Translations under genes and position numbers: made by a program
From: Sphingomicrobium sp. XHP0239
GTDB taxonomy: Bacteria > Pseudomonadota > Alphaproteobacteria > Sphingomonadales > Sphingomonadaceae
Assembly: GCF_039555325.1 (NCBI RefSeq)
Contig: NZ_CP154608.1
Span: 1,054,001-1,118,000, forward strand
DNA: 64,000 nucleotides
Direction of reading: 5' to 3'
Part shown: in pieces, positions 55,554 to 64,000 of the stretch
Position numbering within the stretch: position 1 is the first letter of the stretch
Layout: each line of letters starts with the position of its first letter
The notes under the pieces: generated by a model
Told to the model about the DNA's origin: nothing
The model's database searches: none
The model's input: the letters and a program-made list of their open reading frames with translations, nothing else

Positions 55554-56033
55554 ATGTTCGGAATGATGGCTTTTCTCGGCGCACTCGTCGCCTCCTCGCC
55601 CGTGACCTCGATCACGACGCCGGCGAGCGATACCATCCAGCCCGCCATGCAGGACGCGCAGGCGCAGGCCGCGCTCGAGCCGCTGCCCGCAGGCGTCGCG
55701 CTCCGCCAGGACTTCCGACTGCTCAACCGCCGCCTCTGCCGGATCACGACCTACAATCGCGACACGAACGAGGAACTGCGGACCGAAATCTTCCGTCCCG
55801 AGGACGAGCAGTTCGATTATTGCCGTCGGTGCGCGGCCGGTCTGATTCCGACCGAGAGCGGCGTGCTTTCCGAAGCGGCGGCTGCACCGGGCACGGTTCC
55901 GGGTGTCGCTCCGATCGCGGCAGGTGGCATCGGCGCGGTGCCGATTCTCGCACTGTCGGGTGCAGGCGCAGTTGCCCTCGCCATCGCGGCGATCAGCGAC
56001 AATCCGTCGACCGACCGTCCGCAGAGCCGCTAA
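55554..56033 (+). CDS. Small exported protein with C-terminal hydrophobic helix
   Basis: A 159-residue protein. The N terminus MFGMMAFLGALVASSP is a signal-like segment, a central part contains two close Cys (FDYCRRCAAGL), and a Gly/Ala-rich hydrophobic helix (GAVPILALSGAGAVALAIAA) is followed by a polar tail (ISDNPSTDRPQSR). GGAG precedes the ATG at eight bases. The layout is that of a sorted or anchored small envelope protein; I recognise no family. It sits between the epimerase and a secreted protein gene. Confidence 0.72.
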   Translation: MFGMMAFLGALVASSPVTSITTPASDTIQPAMQDAQAQAALEPLPAGVALRQDFRLLNRRLCRITTYNRDTNEELRTEIFRPEDEQFDYCRRCAAGLIPTESGVLSEAAAAPGTVPGVAPIAAGGIGAVPILALSGAGAVALAIAAISDNPSTDRPQSR

Positions 56034-56174
56034 GCCTCTTTTTCGAAAGAATTTCCGCCGTTCGTCGAAGCGATTGACGCTTCGGCGCGTGCCGGCGCGT
56101 GGGCAATTGCCTTTTGTGGCGCGGGCGGCATGATGACGCTCGACACGTCAACCTACCAAGGATTTCCCCTGACC

Positions 56175-58565
56175 ATGAACCATCTGCGCCTTCTCGCCGC
56201 GAGCAGCTGTCTCGTCGCTCTCGCCGCCGCAACCCCCGCCGCCGCCCAGTCGATCGTCCAGCCCGGAGCGCCCGGCGAAGCATCGCGCTCGCTCAGCACC
56301 GAAGAGGCGACCCGTATCGCGGACACCTCCTACATCGAGGCCGACGCCACCTTCATGCAGGGCATGATCCATCATCATTACCAGGCGACGCAGATGACGT
56401 CGCTGATCGGCGAGCGGACCAGCAACGCCGCGATCCGCGAGGTCGGCGCGCGGATCGATGCCAGCCAGGCGGACGAGATCTCCTTCATGCAGGACTGGCT
56501 GCGCTCGCGCGGGGAACATGCCCCCGATCCGGCGGCCCATGCGGGCATGAGCCACAATGCCGCGATGCAGAGCCATCAGGGCATGGATCATTCGATGATG
56601 GACGGCATGGCCGGCATGGCGACGCCCGAGCAGATGGCCGCGCTCGCGGCGGCCCGCGGCGACGCCTTCGTTCGCATGTTCCTGACGCTGATGATCGCGC
56701 ATCACGAAGGCGCGCTCGAGATGGTCAGCGACCTTTACAATACGCCCGGATCGGCGCGCGATCCGCAGCTGGTCGAGTTCGCCAATGACGTGCGCGGCGA
56801 CCAATTCGCTGAAATCGCCAAGATGAATCTGCTTCTCGCCGGACAGCAGCGCGATCCGCGCGTCGGACTGTCGGCTGGCTTCGACAATGCGGGCGAAGCG
56901 ATCTCGGGGCTGGTGAAGCTCGCCGCCCTGCCCAAGCCGGCAGGTTTCTTCGAGCCGGGCAACCCCGCCGGCCTCCCGCCGCTGCAGCCCGGCCGCAACG
57001 CAGCCGAAGCTGCCGATGAAGTCGGCGAGCAGGCACGCGCCTGGAACGCGCGATCGCCGCTCCTGTCGTTCGCGCAGACCGACATGGCCTTCAAGGACGA
57101 CCTTCTGGTCACCGGCAACTATCACGGCTTCAACATCTATCGCCTCGATGAAGGCATGCCCGAACTGCTGAGCTCGGTCGTCTGTCCGGGCGGTCAGGGC
57201 GACGTATCCGTCGTCGGCGATCTCTTGATCATGAGCGTCGAGCAGGGCCGAGGCCGTGTCGATTGCGGCCGGCAGGGTGTGGCCGAAGACGTCAGCGCCG
57301 AACGCTTCCGCGGGCTCCGCATCTTCGACATCTCCGACCTTACCGCCCCGCGTCAGGTCGGTCTCGTCCAGACCTGCCGCGGCAGCCACACTCATTCGGT
57401 CGTGGACGCCGACGACACTCGGATCATCGTCTACAATTCGGGCACCAGCTACGTCCGGGACGAAGAAGAACTGGCGGGCTGTGTGACCGGCGCACCCAAC
57501 GATCCGCGCACCGCGCTCTTCTCGATCGACGTCGTGGAAATCCCCGTCGCCAACCCGGCGCGCGCGCGGATCATCGACAGCCCCCGTATCTTCGCCGACG
57601 ACGAAACGGGTGAAATCGCCGGCCTCTTCATGGGCGGCCAGATCGATGCAGACTCGCAGTCGACCGCGCAGACCAACCAGTGCCACGACATCACCGTCTT
57701 CCCGGCGCTGAACCTCGCGGCGGGTGCGTGCTCGGGCAACGGCATCATCCTCGACATTTCCGACCCGATGGCGCCCAAGCGCATCGATGCGGTCACCGAT
57801 CGCGGCTTCGCCTACTGGCATTCCGCGACCTTCAACAACGACGGCACCAAGGTCGTGTTCACCGACGAATGGGGTGGCGGCGGTCGTCCGCGCTGCCGCG
57901 CTGCCGATCCGATGGATTGGGGTGCCGACGCCATCTACGACATCGAAAACGGCCAGCTGACGTTCCAGAACTACTACAAGATCCCGGCCGCCCAGTCGGA
58001 CCAGGAAAACTGCGTCGCGCACAATGGTTCGGCGGTCCCCATTCCGGGCCGCGACCTGTTCGCGCAGGCCTGGTACCAGGGCGGATTGTCGATCATGGAC
58101 TTCACCGACAGCTCCAACCCGATGGAGATCGCCTATTTCGACCGCGGTCCGGTACATCCCGACCGCATGGTGATGGGCGGTTACTGGTCGACCTATTTCT
58201 ACGACGGCTACCTCTACGGGACCGAGATCGCGCGCGGTCTCGACGTGTTCGCGCTCGCCCCGACCCAGTATCTCAGCCAGAACGAGATCGAAGCGGCCAA
58301 GCTGGCGCAGTATCCCGACGACCTCTTCAATCCGCAGACGCAGACGGTCGTCACCTGGCCTGACGTGCCGGTAGTGGCGAAGGCCTATCTCGACCAGCTC
58401 GAGCGGGACGGCGGTCTCGAGGCCGCACGCATTGCCGAAGTCCGCCGCGCGCTCGACGCGGGCGACATGGACACGCTCGGCACGCTGGCCGGCGCGGTCG
58501 ATGGCGAGGGTCGCCGCGGCATGCTCGCCGAGACGCTTCGCGGGATCGTCGGCGCGGGCGGCTAA
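56175..58565 (+). CDS. Secreted DUF305 / LVIVD-repeat protein
   Basis: A 796-residue exported protein. The signal peptide ends near ATPAAAQ. Residues about 40-220 form a DUF305 domain with two His-rich helices (FMQGMIHHHYQATQM and FLTLMIAHHEGALEM) and a His/Met-rich linker (HAGMSHNAAMQSHQGMDHSM) resembling metal-binding sequence. The remainder, from about residue 280, is a beta-propeller-like LVIVD-type region (GLRIFDISDLTAPRQVGL, GIILDISDPMAPKRIDA, GLSIMDFTDSSNPMEIAYF). It may bind copper or another metal in the periplasm; that is inference. The start at 56175 begins the signal peptide; an ATG at 56130 is less likely. Confidence 0.85.
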   Translation: MNHLRLLAASSCLVALAAATPAAAQSIVQPGAPGEASRSLSTEEATRIADTSYIEADATFMQGMIHHHYQATQMTSLIGERTSNAAIREVGARIDASQADEISFMQDWLRSRGEHAPDPAAHAGMSHNAAMQSHQGMDHSMMDGMAGMATPEQMAALAAARGDAFVRMFLTLMIAHHEGALEMVSDLYNTPGSARDPQLVEFANDVRGDQFAEIAKMNLLLAGQQRDPRVGLSAGFDNAGEAISGLVKLAALPKPAGFFEPGNPAGLPPLQPGRNAAEAADEVGEQARAWNARSPLLSFAQTDMAFKDDLLVTGNYHGFNIYRLDEGMPELLSSVVCPGGQGDVSVVGDLLIMSVEQGRGRVDCGRQGVAEDVSAERFRGLRIFDISDLTAPRQVGLVQTCRGSHTHSVVDADDTRIIVYNSGTSYVRDEEELAGCVTGAPNDPRTALFSIDVVEIPVANPARARIIDSPRIFADDETGEIAGLFMGGQIDADSQSTAQTNQCHDITVFPALNLAAGACSGNGIILDISDPMAPKRIDAVTDRGFAYWHSATFNNDGTKVVFTDEWGGGGRPRCRAADPMDWGADAIYDIENGQLTFQNYYKIPAAQSDQENCVAHNGSAVPIPGRDLFAQAWYQGGLSIMDFTDSSNPMEIAYFDRGPVHPDRMVMGGYWSTYFYDGYLYGTEIARGLDVFALAPTQYLSQNEIEAAKLAQYPDDLFNPQTQTVVTWPDVPVVAKAYLDQLERDGGLEAARIAEVRRALDAGDMDTLGTLAGAVDGEGRRGMLAETLRGIVGAGG

Positions 58566-58592
58566 GGCTCCGCCGGCTTCGAGGCCGAATGC

Positions 58593-58630
58593 AAAAGGGC
58601 AGGAGCGGGATGACCGCCCTGCCCTTTTTT
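58593..58630 (+). terminator. Bidirectional rho-independent terminator
   Basis: Stem 58593-58603 (AAAAGGGCAGG) with 58618-58628 (CCTGCCCTTTT) around a 14-base loop. T residues follow on the plus strand, and the A-run at the left arm gives T residues on the minus strand, so it can end both the DUF305/LVIVD gene and the convergent mscS gene. Confidence 0.9.
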
Positions 58631-58671
58631 CATGTCCGTATCCGGCGCGCTGGCCGGAAGCGATGGAGCGT

Positions 58672-59661
58672 CTACGAGCCGCTCTCGTCGGCGCTGCTCT
58701 CGCTCGGTCGATCAAGCCTGTAGCGCGGACGAGGATTGTCGTTGGTGGACGGCCAACCTTCGCGCTGCCGCGCGCGGTCCCCGTCGGTTTCCTCGGTCTG
58801 GTCGTGAAAGAGCATGACGTTGGTCTCGAACGGCATGTCGATTCCCGCTTCGGTCAGCGCGTAAGCCACATTCTCGAGAACCCGGCTCGACGTGCGCACC
58901 TCGTCGCCGCGCACGCTGTTGTGCCACCAGCGCGCCTTGATGGTGATCCAGCTGGCGGCCAGATCGACGACCAGCACGTCGGGGCCCGGGTCCTCCAGCA
59001 CGCCTTCGGTACCCTTCACGGCGTCGAGGATGACCTGCTTGGCCTCGCGGATGTCGTCGCCGTAGCCGATCCCGATCTCATATTCGCTGCGCCGGTTTTC
59101 GTAGGCGTTCCAGACCTTGAGCGGATCCGAATAGATCTGGCTGTTGGGAATAATGATGCGGCGGTTGTCGAACGTCTTGATGAACGTCGCGCGCGTTTCG
59201 ATCGCCTCCACGCGCCCGCGATATTCGCCGCTCTCGATCTCGTCGCCGACACGGAACGGCTGACGGATGAGGATGAGAATTCCCGCCAGCAGATTGGAGA
59301 AGATGTCCTGAAACGCGAAGCCGATGGCGAGGCCGCCGATACCCAGACCACCGATCAGCTGCGCGGGGGTAAGCGAGGGGATGACGACGGTCAGCGCGAT
59401 GAAGAGCCCGACCAGCAACACCACCCAATAGGCGACCCGCGCGAACACGGTGGACAGCGCATTGTCGCTGTCGCCGAAACTGGCTCGTTCGATCGCCGAC
59501 CGCACCACCTTGGCGATGATGATGAAGGCGATGAAGATGAGGATGCCGATGCCGATCTTCGGCAGCACGGCGAAGAAACCATCCACGATCCCGTTGATCG
59601 TTTCCATGCTCTCGCCGATGTCGGCGCTGATATTGACGTCTTCGGTCTGGTTGGCAGCCAT
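58672..59661 (-). CDS. MscS-family mechanosensitive ion channel
   Basis: A 329-residue small-conductance mechanosensitive channel. Three N-terminal membrane helices end with the pore-lining TM3 GGLGIGGLAIGFAFQDIFSN, then the beta-domain LAGILILIRQPFRVGDEIES and the cytoplasmic cage (RRIIIPNSQIYSDPLKVWNA). It releases osmolytes on hypo-osmotic shock. The C terminus is a polar, variable tail. A 13-bp inverted repeat lies between 10 and 54 bases upstream of its ATG and holds the only purine-rich stretch that might serve as ribosome-binding site. Confidence 0.94.
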   Translation of the reverse strand: MAANQTEDVNISADIGESMETINGIVDGFFAVLPKIGIGILIFIAFIIIAKVVRSAIERASFGDSDNALSTVFARVAYWVVLLVGLFIALTVVIPSLTPAQLIGGLGIGGLAIGFAFQDIFSNLLAGILILIRQPFRVGDEIESGEYRGRVEAIETRATFIKTFDNRRIIIPNSQIYSDPLKVWNAYENRRSEYEIGIGYGDDIREAKQVILDAVKGTEGVLEDPGPDVLVVDLAASWITIKARWWHNSVRGDEVRTSSRVLENVAYALTEAGIDMPFETNVMLFHDQTEETDGDRARQREGWPSTNDNPRPRYRLDRPSESSADESGS

Positions 59662-59671
59662 CGCTGGTCGG

Positions 59672-59715
59672 TCCCCCGTTCGGTGGAATTTCCTTTAAAG
59701 TGACCGAACGGGGGA
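59672..59715 (-). promoter_or_regulatory. Strong inverted repeat in the mscS 5' leader
   Basis: Arms TCCCCCGTTCGGT (59672-59684) and ACCGAACGGGGGA (59703-59715) are perfectly complementary over 13 bp around an 18-base loop. On the minus strand the 3' arm contains GGGGGA ten bases before the mscS ATG, so the hairpin would bury the likely ribosome-binding site. There is no U-run after it, which argues against a simple terminator of the upstream peptidase gene. Confidence 0.7.
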
Positions 59716-59726
59716 AGCGGTTCCCT

Positions 59727-62700
59727 CTAACTTTCGCTCACCGCCTCGACATTGTCGTCGGAATTGCGGTCGATGTAGCGATTGTAGGGATCGATCCCGA
59801 CGAAAGCGGGCCGGCGCGCACTGGTTAGCGTGATCGTGGCGCGGCCGTTCGTCAGCTGCCGCGGCTCGAGATAGATCACGTCGCCTTCGTCGAACTGGCC
59901 GAAGCCCGGGCGGTCGGCGAACAACCCGATTTCGATCGGCGCGTCCAGCGGGACTTCGCTCTCGACGCCCTTTCCGTCAGCCACGTACTTGGCGGCATCA
60001 ACCGTGATCGTCGTCCGCCACCGGTCCCCGACCTGTTCGCTGGTCGCATCGGCGACCGACAGGTCGAACAGGACGATCTTTTCGAACACATCCTCGATCA
60101 GTCGGCGCTCCTCTTCGTTGCGCGCCACCTTGCGGACCTCATTCACGAAATCGATCGAGCGGTGATAGGGCGCACCCTTGAAACGCCACTGATCGATGAA
60201 ATTGGCGAAGGCCCGGTTGACCCGCTCCTCACCGAGGCGATGCGCGAGCAGCGCCATGACATGTCCGCCCTTGCGATAATGGATGTAGGCCTGGTTCTCC
60301 ATCCGCAGAAGCGGGAGTTCCTCCAGCGCCTCCCCCTTGCGGCCCGACAGATAGGCATCGAGCTCGTACTTCAGGAAGCGGCGCATCTGATCCTCGCCGA
60401 GCAGGTCCTTCATCACCATGATCGCCGAATAGCTGGCCATGGTCTCGGTGGTCAGCGCATCGCCCTGCATCCCCGCGCCGACGACCTGGTGCGCCCAATA
60501 TTGGTGCGCCAGTTCGTGCGCGATAACGTACGTGATGAAGTCGGTATCGTTCTCCCCGATGTCGGTCGTGAAGCCGATGCTTTCCGAATAGGGCATCGTC
60601 CCGGCGTAGGCCTGCGCGAAACTGGCGTAGCGCGGGAATTCGATGATGCGCGCGTGATCGAACTGATAGGGTCCGAAATTCTCCTCGTAATAGGAGATGC
60701 TCGCTTCCATCGCGTCGAGCATGCGGTCGACGTTCCAATCGTGTTCGGGGTGGTAGTAGACTGTGTGGGTGACGTCGCCGACGGTCCGGCTCGCCTCCGC
60801 ATAGTGCCCCGAATTGAGGTTAAGGAAGTTGAGGATCGGCTGCGGGCTGACGAAGCGCGCGATACGGCGATCGCCCTCCACCTCGTCCGACACCTTGTTT
60901 CCCGGCGCGATCGGAGTCTGGTCGGCGTCGGTCGAGAACGTGATGTCGCTGTTGACCCAGTCGAGCCCTAGCGCATTTTCGCGGGTCGCGCTCATGTCTT
61001 CCAATTTGGCGGGACGCAGTTCGGGCTCCAGCCCCTGCCGTCGCCGAGCCTGACGATCGCTCAGGAGGCCGCTGCGGTTCATCCCGATGGTCGGCGTGAA
61101 TGCGGCCGAATTGAGGAAGGTCGCGTCGGGCGTGATGTTCGTCTTGGGTCCGCCCGAGGTGAAACCCCGGTAGTGGACGCGCCCGGAAAACCGCATCTGG
61201 CTCGTCGCCCCCGGGGCGAGCGGCTCGTCGAACCGATAGATGGCATAGCCATAATCCTCGTCGAACATCTCCCGCGTCGCGCCCCGGATGTCGATCTGGT
61301 CGAATTGTGTGTCGCTGTCCTTGGCATTGGCGCGCACGTGCAGGGTCTCGATCGGCTGATCGCTGTCGTTGCGCAGGGCATAGACGCCATCGACGTCGAG
61401 CCGCCGATCGTCGGGATACAGATCCGCGCGCATCGTCACGTCGGTGACGACCGGCTGCACCACGTCCTCGTACTTCAGATACTTGCGCTCGAAATCGGCG
61501 AGCCGCTCCTCGTTCTCGTCGCTCGTGCGATAGGTATTGAGCTGCGTGAAATTATGCTGGGCATAGAGGCCGAGACCGACCATCGCCGCGACCGCGCCGG
61601 CCGCGACCATTCCGTTGCCCAGCCCCACGCCCGTACGCTTCACGCGCCGGAAACGGCTCGACAGCGCATTGTCGGTGCCCCGCGGCCACAAGAGATGCGC
61701 GGCCAGCACGAGCAGCAACGCGAACGCGAGCCAATAGGCACGCATCACCCACGCGCCCCACGCGAACGGTGCGGGATCGACCATGTCGGACAGCGGCACC
61801 GAAGGCGTGTTGGCGTAGATGTAGAGCGGGCTTGTGTAGCCCATGCTGGTCAGCACGATGGTGCCGAGGAACCAGGCAAGGATGATGCCCCAGCCGACAT
61901 ACTTGTTCGGGCTCAATACCTGCACCACGACCGCGAGGATCGCTATCAGCAGGCCATCGACCGCGGCGGGCAGAATGAACCATCCGAAATATCGACCGAT
62001 CCCGAATTCGTTGGCGCCCATCACAGCCTGGTAGAAGAGGCCCGTGAGCATCCCGGCGAAATTCACCATGAGGATCACGAGGAACACCGCCGCAATCTTT
62101 GGAAGAGTCATCACCCACGCGGGAACGGGCGCACTGTCGACGATCTCGTTTAGTTTCGCATCGCGTTCGCGCCACACCGCCTCGCCCCCGTAGAAGGCCG
62201 CGATGATCAGGATGAAGAGCGAAAAATTAGTCCCGACACCGTCGATGGTGCTGGCGACGGTGGGATAGCTCCCAGCGCCATAGTTGCCGCCGCCCCACAG
62301 GAAGGCCGCGGTCATGCCGATCGCGATGAGCAGCAGGATGACGAGCCCGGGGCTGCGCAGGATCTGGACGGTCTCGACCTTCAGGCGCGATACGAGCTGG
62401 GTCCAGATACTGCCACCGGTGGGCTGAACCCGCGCGCCGCCCAGCGTCGGCTCGATGGCTGCGAGTTGCTCCTCCTTGCGCTTGCGCTTGGCCAGCTTCT
62501 TTAGCTGGCGCTTCGACGCGGGTTTGTCCGCGAAGCTGAACCGCCACAGGGTGACGGCGAAGAACGCGGCCGCCAGCAGCAGGACGAAGACCCGGTTGAA
62601 GCCGAACAAACCCTCGAGCTGGATCAGCCGCGTATTCTGTTCGGACGCCGTCCAGTAGCGGGTCGTCTCGACGAAGGCCCCGGTGCCGAGCGGCTCGAAC

Positions 62701-63320
62701 CGCGCGAAGAGCTCACGCAAGTCGGGATTGGAGCCCGCCAGTCCGGAGACCACCAGATAGCCGACGACGAAGATCACGACCCCGACGTAACTCCACAGCA
62801 TCGAACGGGTGAGTGTCGCGAGCATGAAGAGGAATGCGCTGGCCAGAATGACGTTAGGGAGCGCGAGCGTGAGATAGGGCCAGCCGTAATAGGCGAATTT
62901 CTGCGGCCCGATGGTTTCGGGATCCACCCACGGCATCAACGTGCCGATGAAGGCGCCGAGCAGGACGGGGATGAACCCGACCGCCGCTACCGCGACACCG
63001 CCGCCGAACCGGCCGAGCAGCATCTGGTACTTCGTGACCGGGGTCGCACGGATCATCGGTGCGAACTTGGTCTGGTCGTCGCGAACGATCGAATTGGCGA
63101 CGAAGGCGGTGATGACCATCAGGTAGAAGATCGTCGAGATGCCGGTGAGCAGCGACAGCGCCCAGGGCGAATTCTCGTACATCTGCCCGCCCGCATTGAT
63201 CTGGACGGTGTCCGATGCGGTGAGGCCGAACCCCAGCATGAAGAAGATGACGCTGCCGACCCAGAAGGTCGGGCTGGAAAGATGGTAGCGAAGCTCGAAG
63301 GCGGCGATCTTGGCGATCAT
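59727..63320 (-). CDS. ABC-2-type permease fused to M1-family aminopeptidase
   Basis: A 1197-residue fusion. The first about 620 residues contain roughly twelve membrane segments in two permease-like halves separated by a basic cytoplasmic loop (KRQLKKLAKRKRKEEQLAAI). The remainder is periplasmic: a beta-rich region followed by an M1 metallopeptidase domain with the zinc motif VIAHELAHQYWAHQ and the downstream glutamate region ALTTETMASYSAIM. AAGGAGG precedes the ATG. The ABC ATPase gene lies directly upstream, 16 bp away, so the pair forms a transporter with a built-in peptidase. Substrate is unknown, though a peptide or protein is likely. Confidence 0.9.
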   Translation of the reverse strand: MIAKIAAFELRYHLSSPTFWVGSVIFFMLGFGLTASDTVQINAGGQMYENSPWALSLLTGISTIFYLMVITAFVANSIVRDDQTKFAPMIRATPVTKYQMLLGRFGGGVAVAAVGFIPVLLGAFIGTLMPWVDPETIGPQKFAYYGWPYLTLALPNVILASAFLFMLATLTRSMLWSYVGVVIFVVGYLVVSGLAGSNPDLRELFARFEPLGTGAFVETTRYWTASEQNTRLIQLEGLFGFNRVFVLLLAAAFFAVTLWRFSFADKPASKRQLKKLAKRKRKEEQLAAIEPTLGGARVQPTGGSIWTQLVSRLKVETVQILRSPGLVILLLIAIGMTAAFLWGGGNYGAGSYPTVASTIDGVGTNFSLFILIIAAFYGGEAVWRERDAKLNEIVDSAPVPAWVMTLPKIAAVFLVILMVNFAGMLTGLFYQAVMGANEFGIGRYFGWFILPAAVDGLLIAILAVVVQVLSPNKYVGWGIILAWFLGTIVLTSMGYTSPLYIYANTPSVPLSDMVDPAPFAWGAWVMRAYWLAFALLLVLAAHLLWPRGTDNALSSRFRRVKRTGVGLGNGMVAAGAVAAMVGLGLYAQHNFTQLNTYRTSDENEERLADFERKYLKYEDVVQPVVTDVTMRADLYPDDRRLDVDGVYALRNDSDQPIETLHVRANAKDSDTQFDQIDIRGATREMFDEDYGYAIYRFDEPLAPGATSQMRFSGRVHYRGFTSGGPKTNITPDATFLNSAAFTPTIGMNRSGLLSDRQARRRQGLEPELRPAKLEDMSATRENALGLDWVNSDITFSTDADQTPIAPGNKVSDEVEGDRRIARFVSPQPILNFLNLNSGHYAEASRTVGDVTHTVYYHPEHDWNVDRMLDAMEASISYYEENFGPYQFDHARIIEFPRYASFAQAYAGTMPYSESIGFTTDIGENDTDFITYVIAHELAHQYWAHQVVGAGMQGDALTTETMASYSAIMVMKDLLGEDQMRRFLKYELDAYLSGRKGEALEELPLLRMENQAYIHYRKGGHVMALLAHRLGEERVNRAFANFIDQWRFKGAPYHRSIDFVNEVRKVARNEEERRLIEDVFEKIVLFDLSVADATSEQVGDRWRTTITVDAAKYVADGKGVESEVPLDAPIEIGLFADRPGFGQFDEGDVIYLEPRQLTNGRATITLTSARRPAFVGIDPYNRYIDRNSDDNVEAVSES

Positions 63321-63336
63321 GGCGGATCCTCCTTCT

Positions 63337-64000
63337 TCAGGCCGCGCGGCGGCTGTCGTGGAGGGTCGCGAAATAGACGTCCTCCAGTCCGCCCTCGACC
63401 GGCTCGGTCCCCGCCGGCTGGCTTTCCGACAGCAAGTGGACGATCGTCTTGCCCGCGAACAGGCGTGTCGAAATGACATCATGCTGCTCGCGCATCGCGT
63501 CGAGCTGGTCATGTTCGATGGTCTTCTTCCACACGCGCCCGCGAGTGGAAGCGATGAGGTCGGCGGGACGTCCTTCCAGTTCCACCCGCCCGTTCGCCAG
63601 CACCGCCATGCGCGGGCAGAGATCCGCGACGTCGTCGACGATATGGGTCGACAGGATCACGACCTTTTCATCGCCGATCCCCGCGAGGAGGTTGAGGAAA
63701 CGGTTGCGCTCCTCGGGGTCCAGCCCCGCGGTCGGTTCGTCGACAATGATCAGATCGGGGTCGCCGATCAGCGCCTGCGCGATCCCGAAACGCTGTCGCA
63801 TCCCGCCAGAGAAGCCGGCAATCGATTTCTTGCGGACGGACCACAGGTTGGTCTGGTTGAGCAGTGTCTCGACGACCGCCTTGCGATCGCTGGCCGCAAT
63901 GCCCTTCAGGACCGCCATATGGTCGAGCATCTGATAGGCCGATACGCGCGGATAGACCCCGAAGTCCTGCGGCAGATAGCCGAGGCGGCGGCGCAGCGCG
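63337..64000 (-). CDS. ABC transporter ATP-binding subunit (N terminus beyond right edge)
   Basis: The visible 220 residues include the Q-loop (RLGYLPQDFGVYP), the ABC signature SGGMRQRFGIAQAL, Walker B DLIIVDEPTAGLDPEERN and the H-loop VVILSTHIVDD. The Walker A lies outside the window. The C terminus ends in ...LHDSRRAA, 16 bp before the permease/peptidase gene. It is the energising subunit of that transporter. Confidence 0.95.
   Translation of the reverse strand, partial: ALRRRLGYLPQDFGVYPRVSAYQMLDHMAVLKGIAASDRKAVVETLLNQTNLWSVRKKSIAGFSGGMRQRFGIAQALIGDPDLIIVDEPTAGLDPEERNRFLNLLAGIGDEKVVILSTHIVDDVADLCPRMAVLANGRVELEGRPADLIASTRGRVWKKTIEHDQLDAMREQHDVISTRLFAGKTIVHLLSESQPAGTEPVEGGLEDVYFATLHDSRRAA

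Noticed and set aside
56148..58715. 855-codon frame antisense to the DUF305/LVIVD gene
   Set aside because: Shadow of a gene with clear signal peptide and domains; no ribosome-binding site.

Overview
The window is high-GC DNA from an alphaproteobacterium, most likely a sphingomonad (Sphingomonadales). I infer this from the protein families and gene neighbourhoods (gatCAB with a small gene between gatA and gatB, mutL divergent from mreBCD-mrdA-rodA, SPOR-domain proteins beside a ParA ATPase, and Wza/Wzc-type exopolysaccharide genes) and from small proteins of a kind I associate with this group. No species assignment is possible from this sequence alone.  LAYOUT. 1-21,202 is core chromosome: the tRNA-dependent amidotransferase genes gatC-gatA-small gene-gatB (minus, gatB cut by the left edge), a DUF3089 hydrolase, ruvX and pyrB (plus), a three-gene minus operon of an orphan ParA ATPase, an acidic protein ending in a ribbon-helix-helix-like segment and a TPR-SPOR lipoprotein, then a Sel1-SPOR protein, serB, miaA, a divergent ketol-acid reductoisomerase, a small beta-barrel protein, mutL (endonuclease type), and the elongasome operon mreB-mreC-mreD-mrdA-rodA, ending at tRNA-Lys(CTT).  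21,203-26,997 is a compositionally distinct island at the 3' end of the tRNA gene, bounded by a 44-bp perfect (50-bp, one mismatch) direct repeat of the tRNA 3' half. It carries a three-gene minus operon: an RTX-repeat protein, a CsgG-domain protein and a smaller secreted protein that shares the C-terminal module of the CsgG-domain protein. No integrase and no type I transporter are visible in it.  27,077-55,479 is a roughly 28-kb exopolysaccharide/capsule locus. It has precursor enzymes (a UDP-N-acetylhexosamine 6-dehydrogenase, a WbpM/PglF-type 4,6-dehydratase, a DegT aminotransferase, a UDP-uronate 4-epimerase), a PglC-like initiating phosphoglycosyltransferase, at least four glycosyltransferases plus a WavE-family protein, tailoring proteins (pyruvyltransferase family, FrhB-like, aldo/keto-reductase-like, 2-oxoglutarate oxygenase), a flippase, two polymerase/ligase-type membrane proteins, and a Wza-like exporter with a Wzc-like co-polymerase/tyrosine kinase. 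Two HAD-phosphatase/nucleotidyltransferase pairs occur in it; in each pair one partner looks catalytically degenerate. An AT-richer patch (about 30,000-31,600) marks a recombined segment.  55,554-64,000 holds a small exported protein, a secreted DUF305/LVIVD-repeat protein, an MscS-type channel, and an ABC-2 permease/M1-aminopeptidase fusion with its ABC ATPase (cut by the right edge).  WORKING TOGETHER. The left part serves translation fidelity, wall elongation and envelope organisation. The polysaccharide locus looks like a Wzx/Wzy-dependent pathway starting from a diNAc-bacillosamine-like lipid-linked sugar. The island probably adds a secreted or surface protein.
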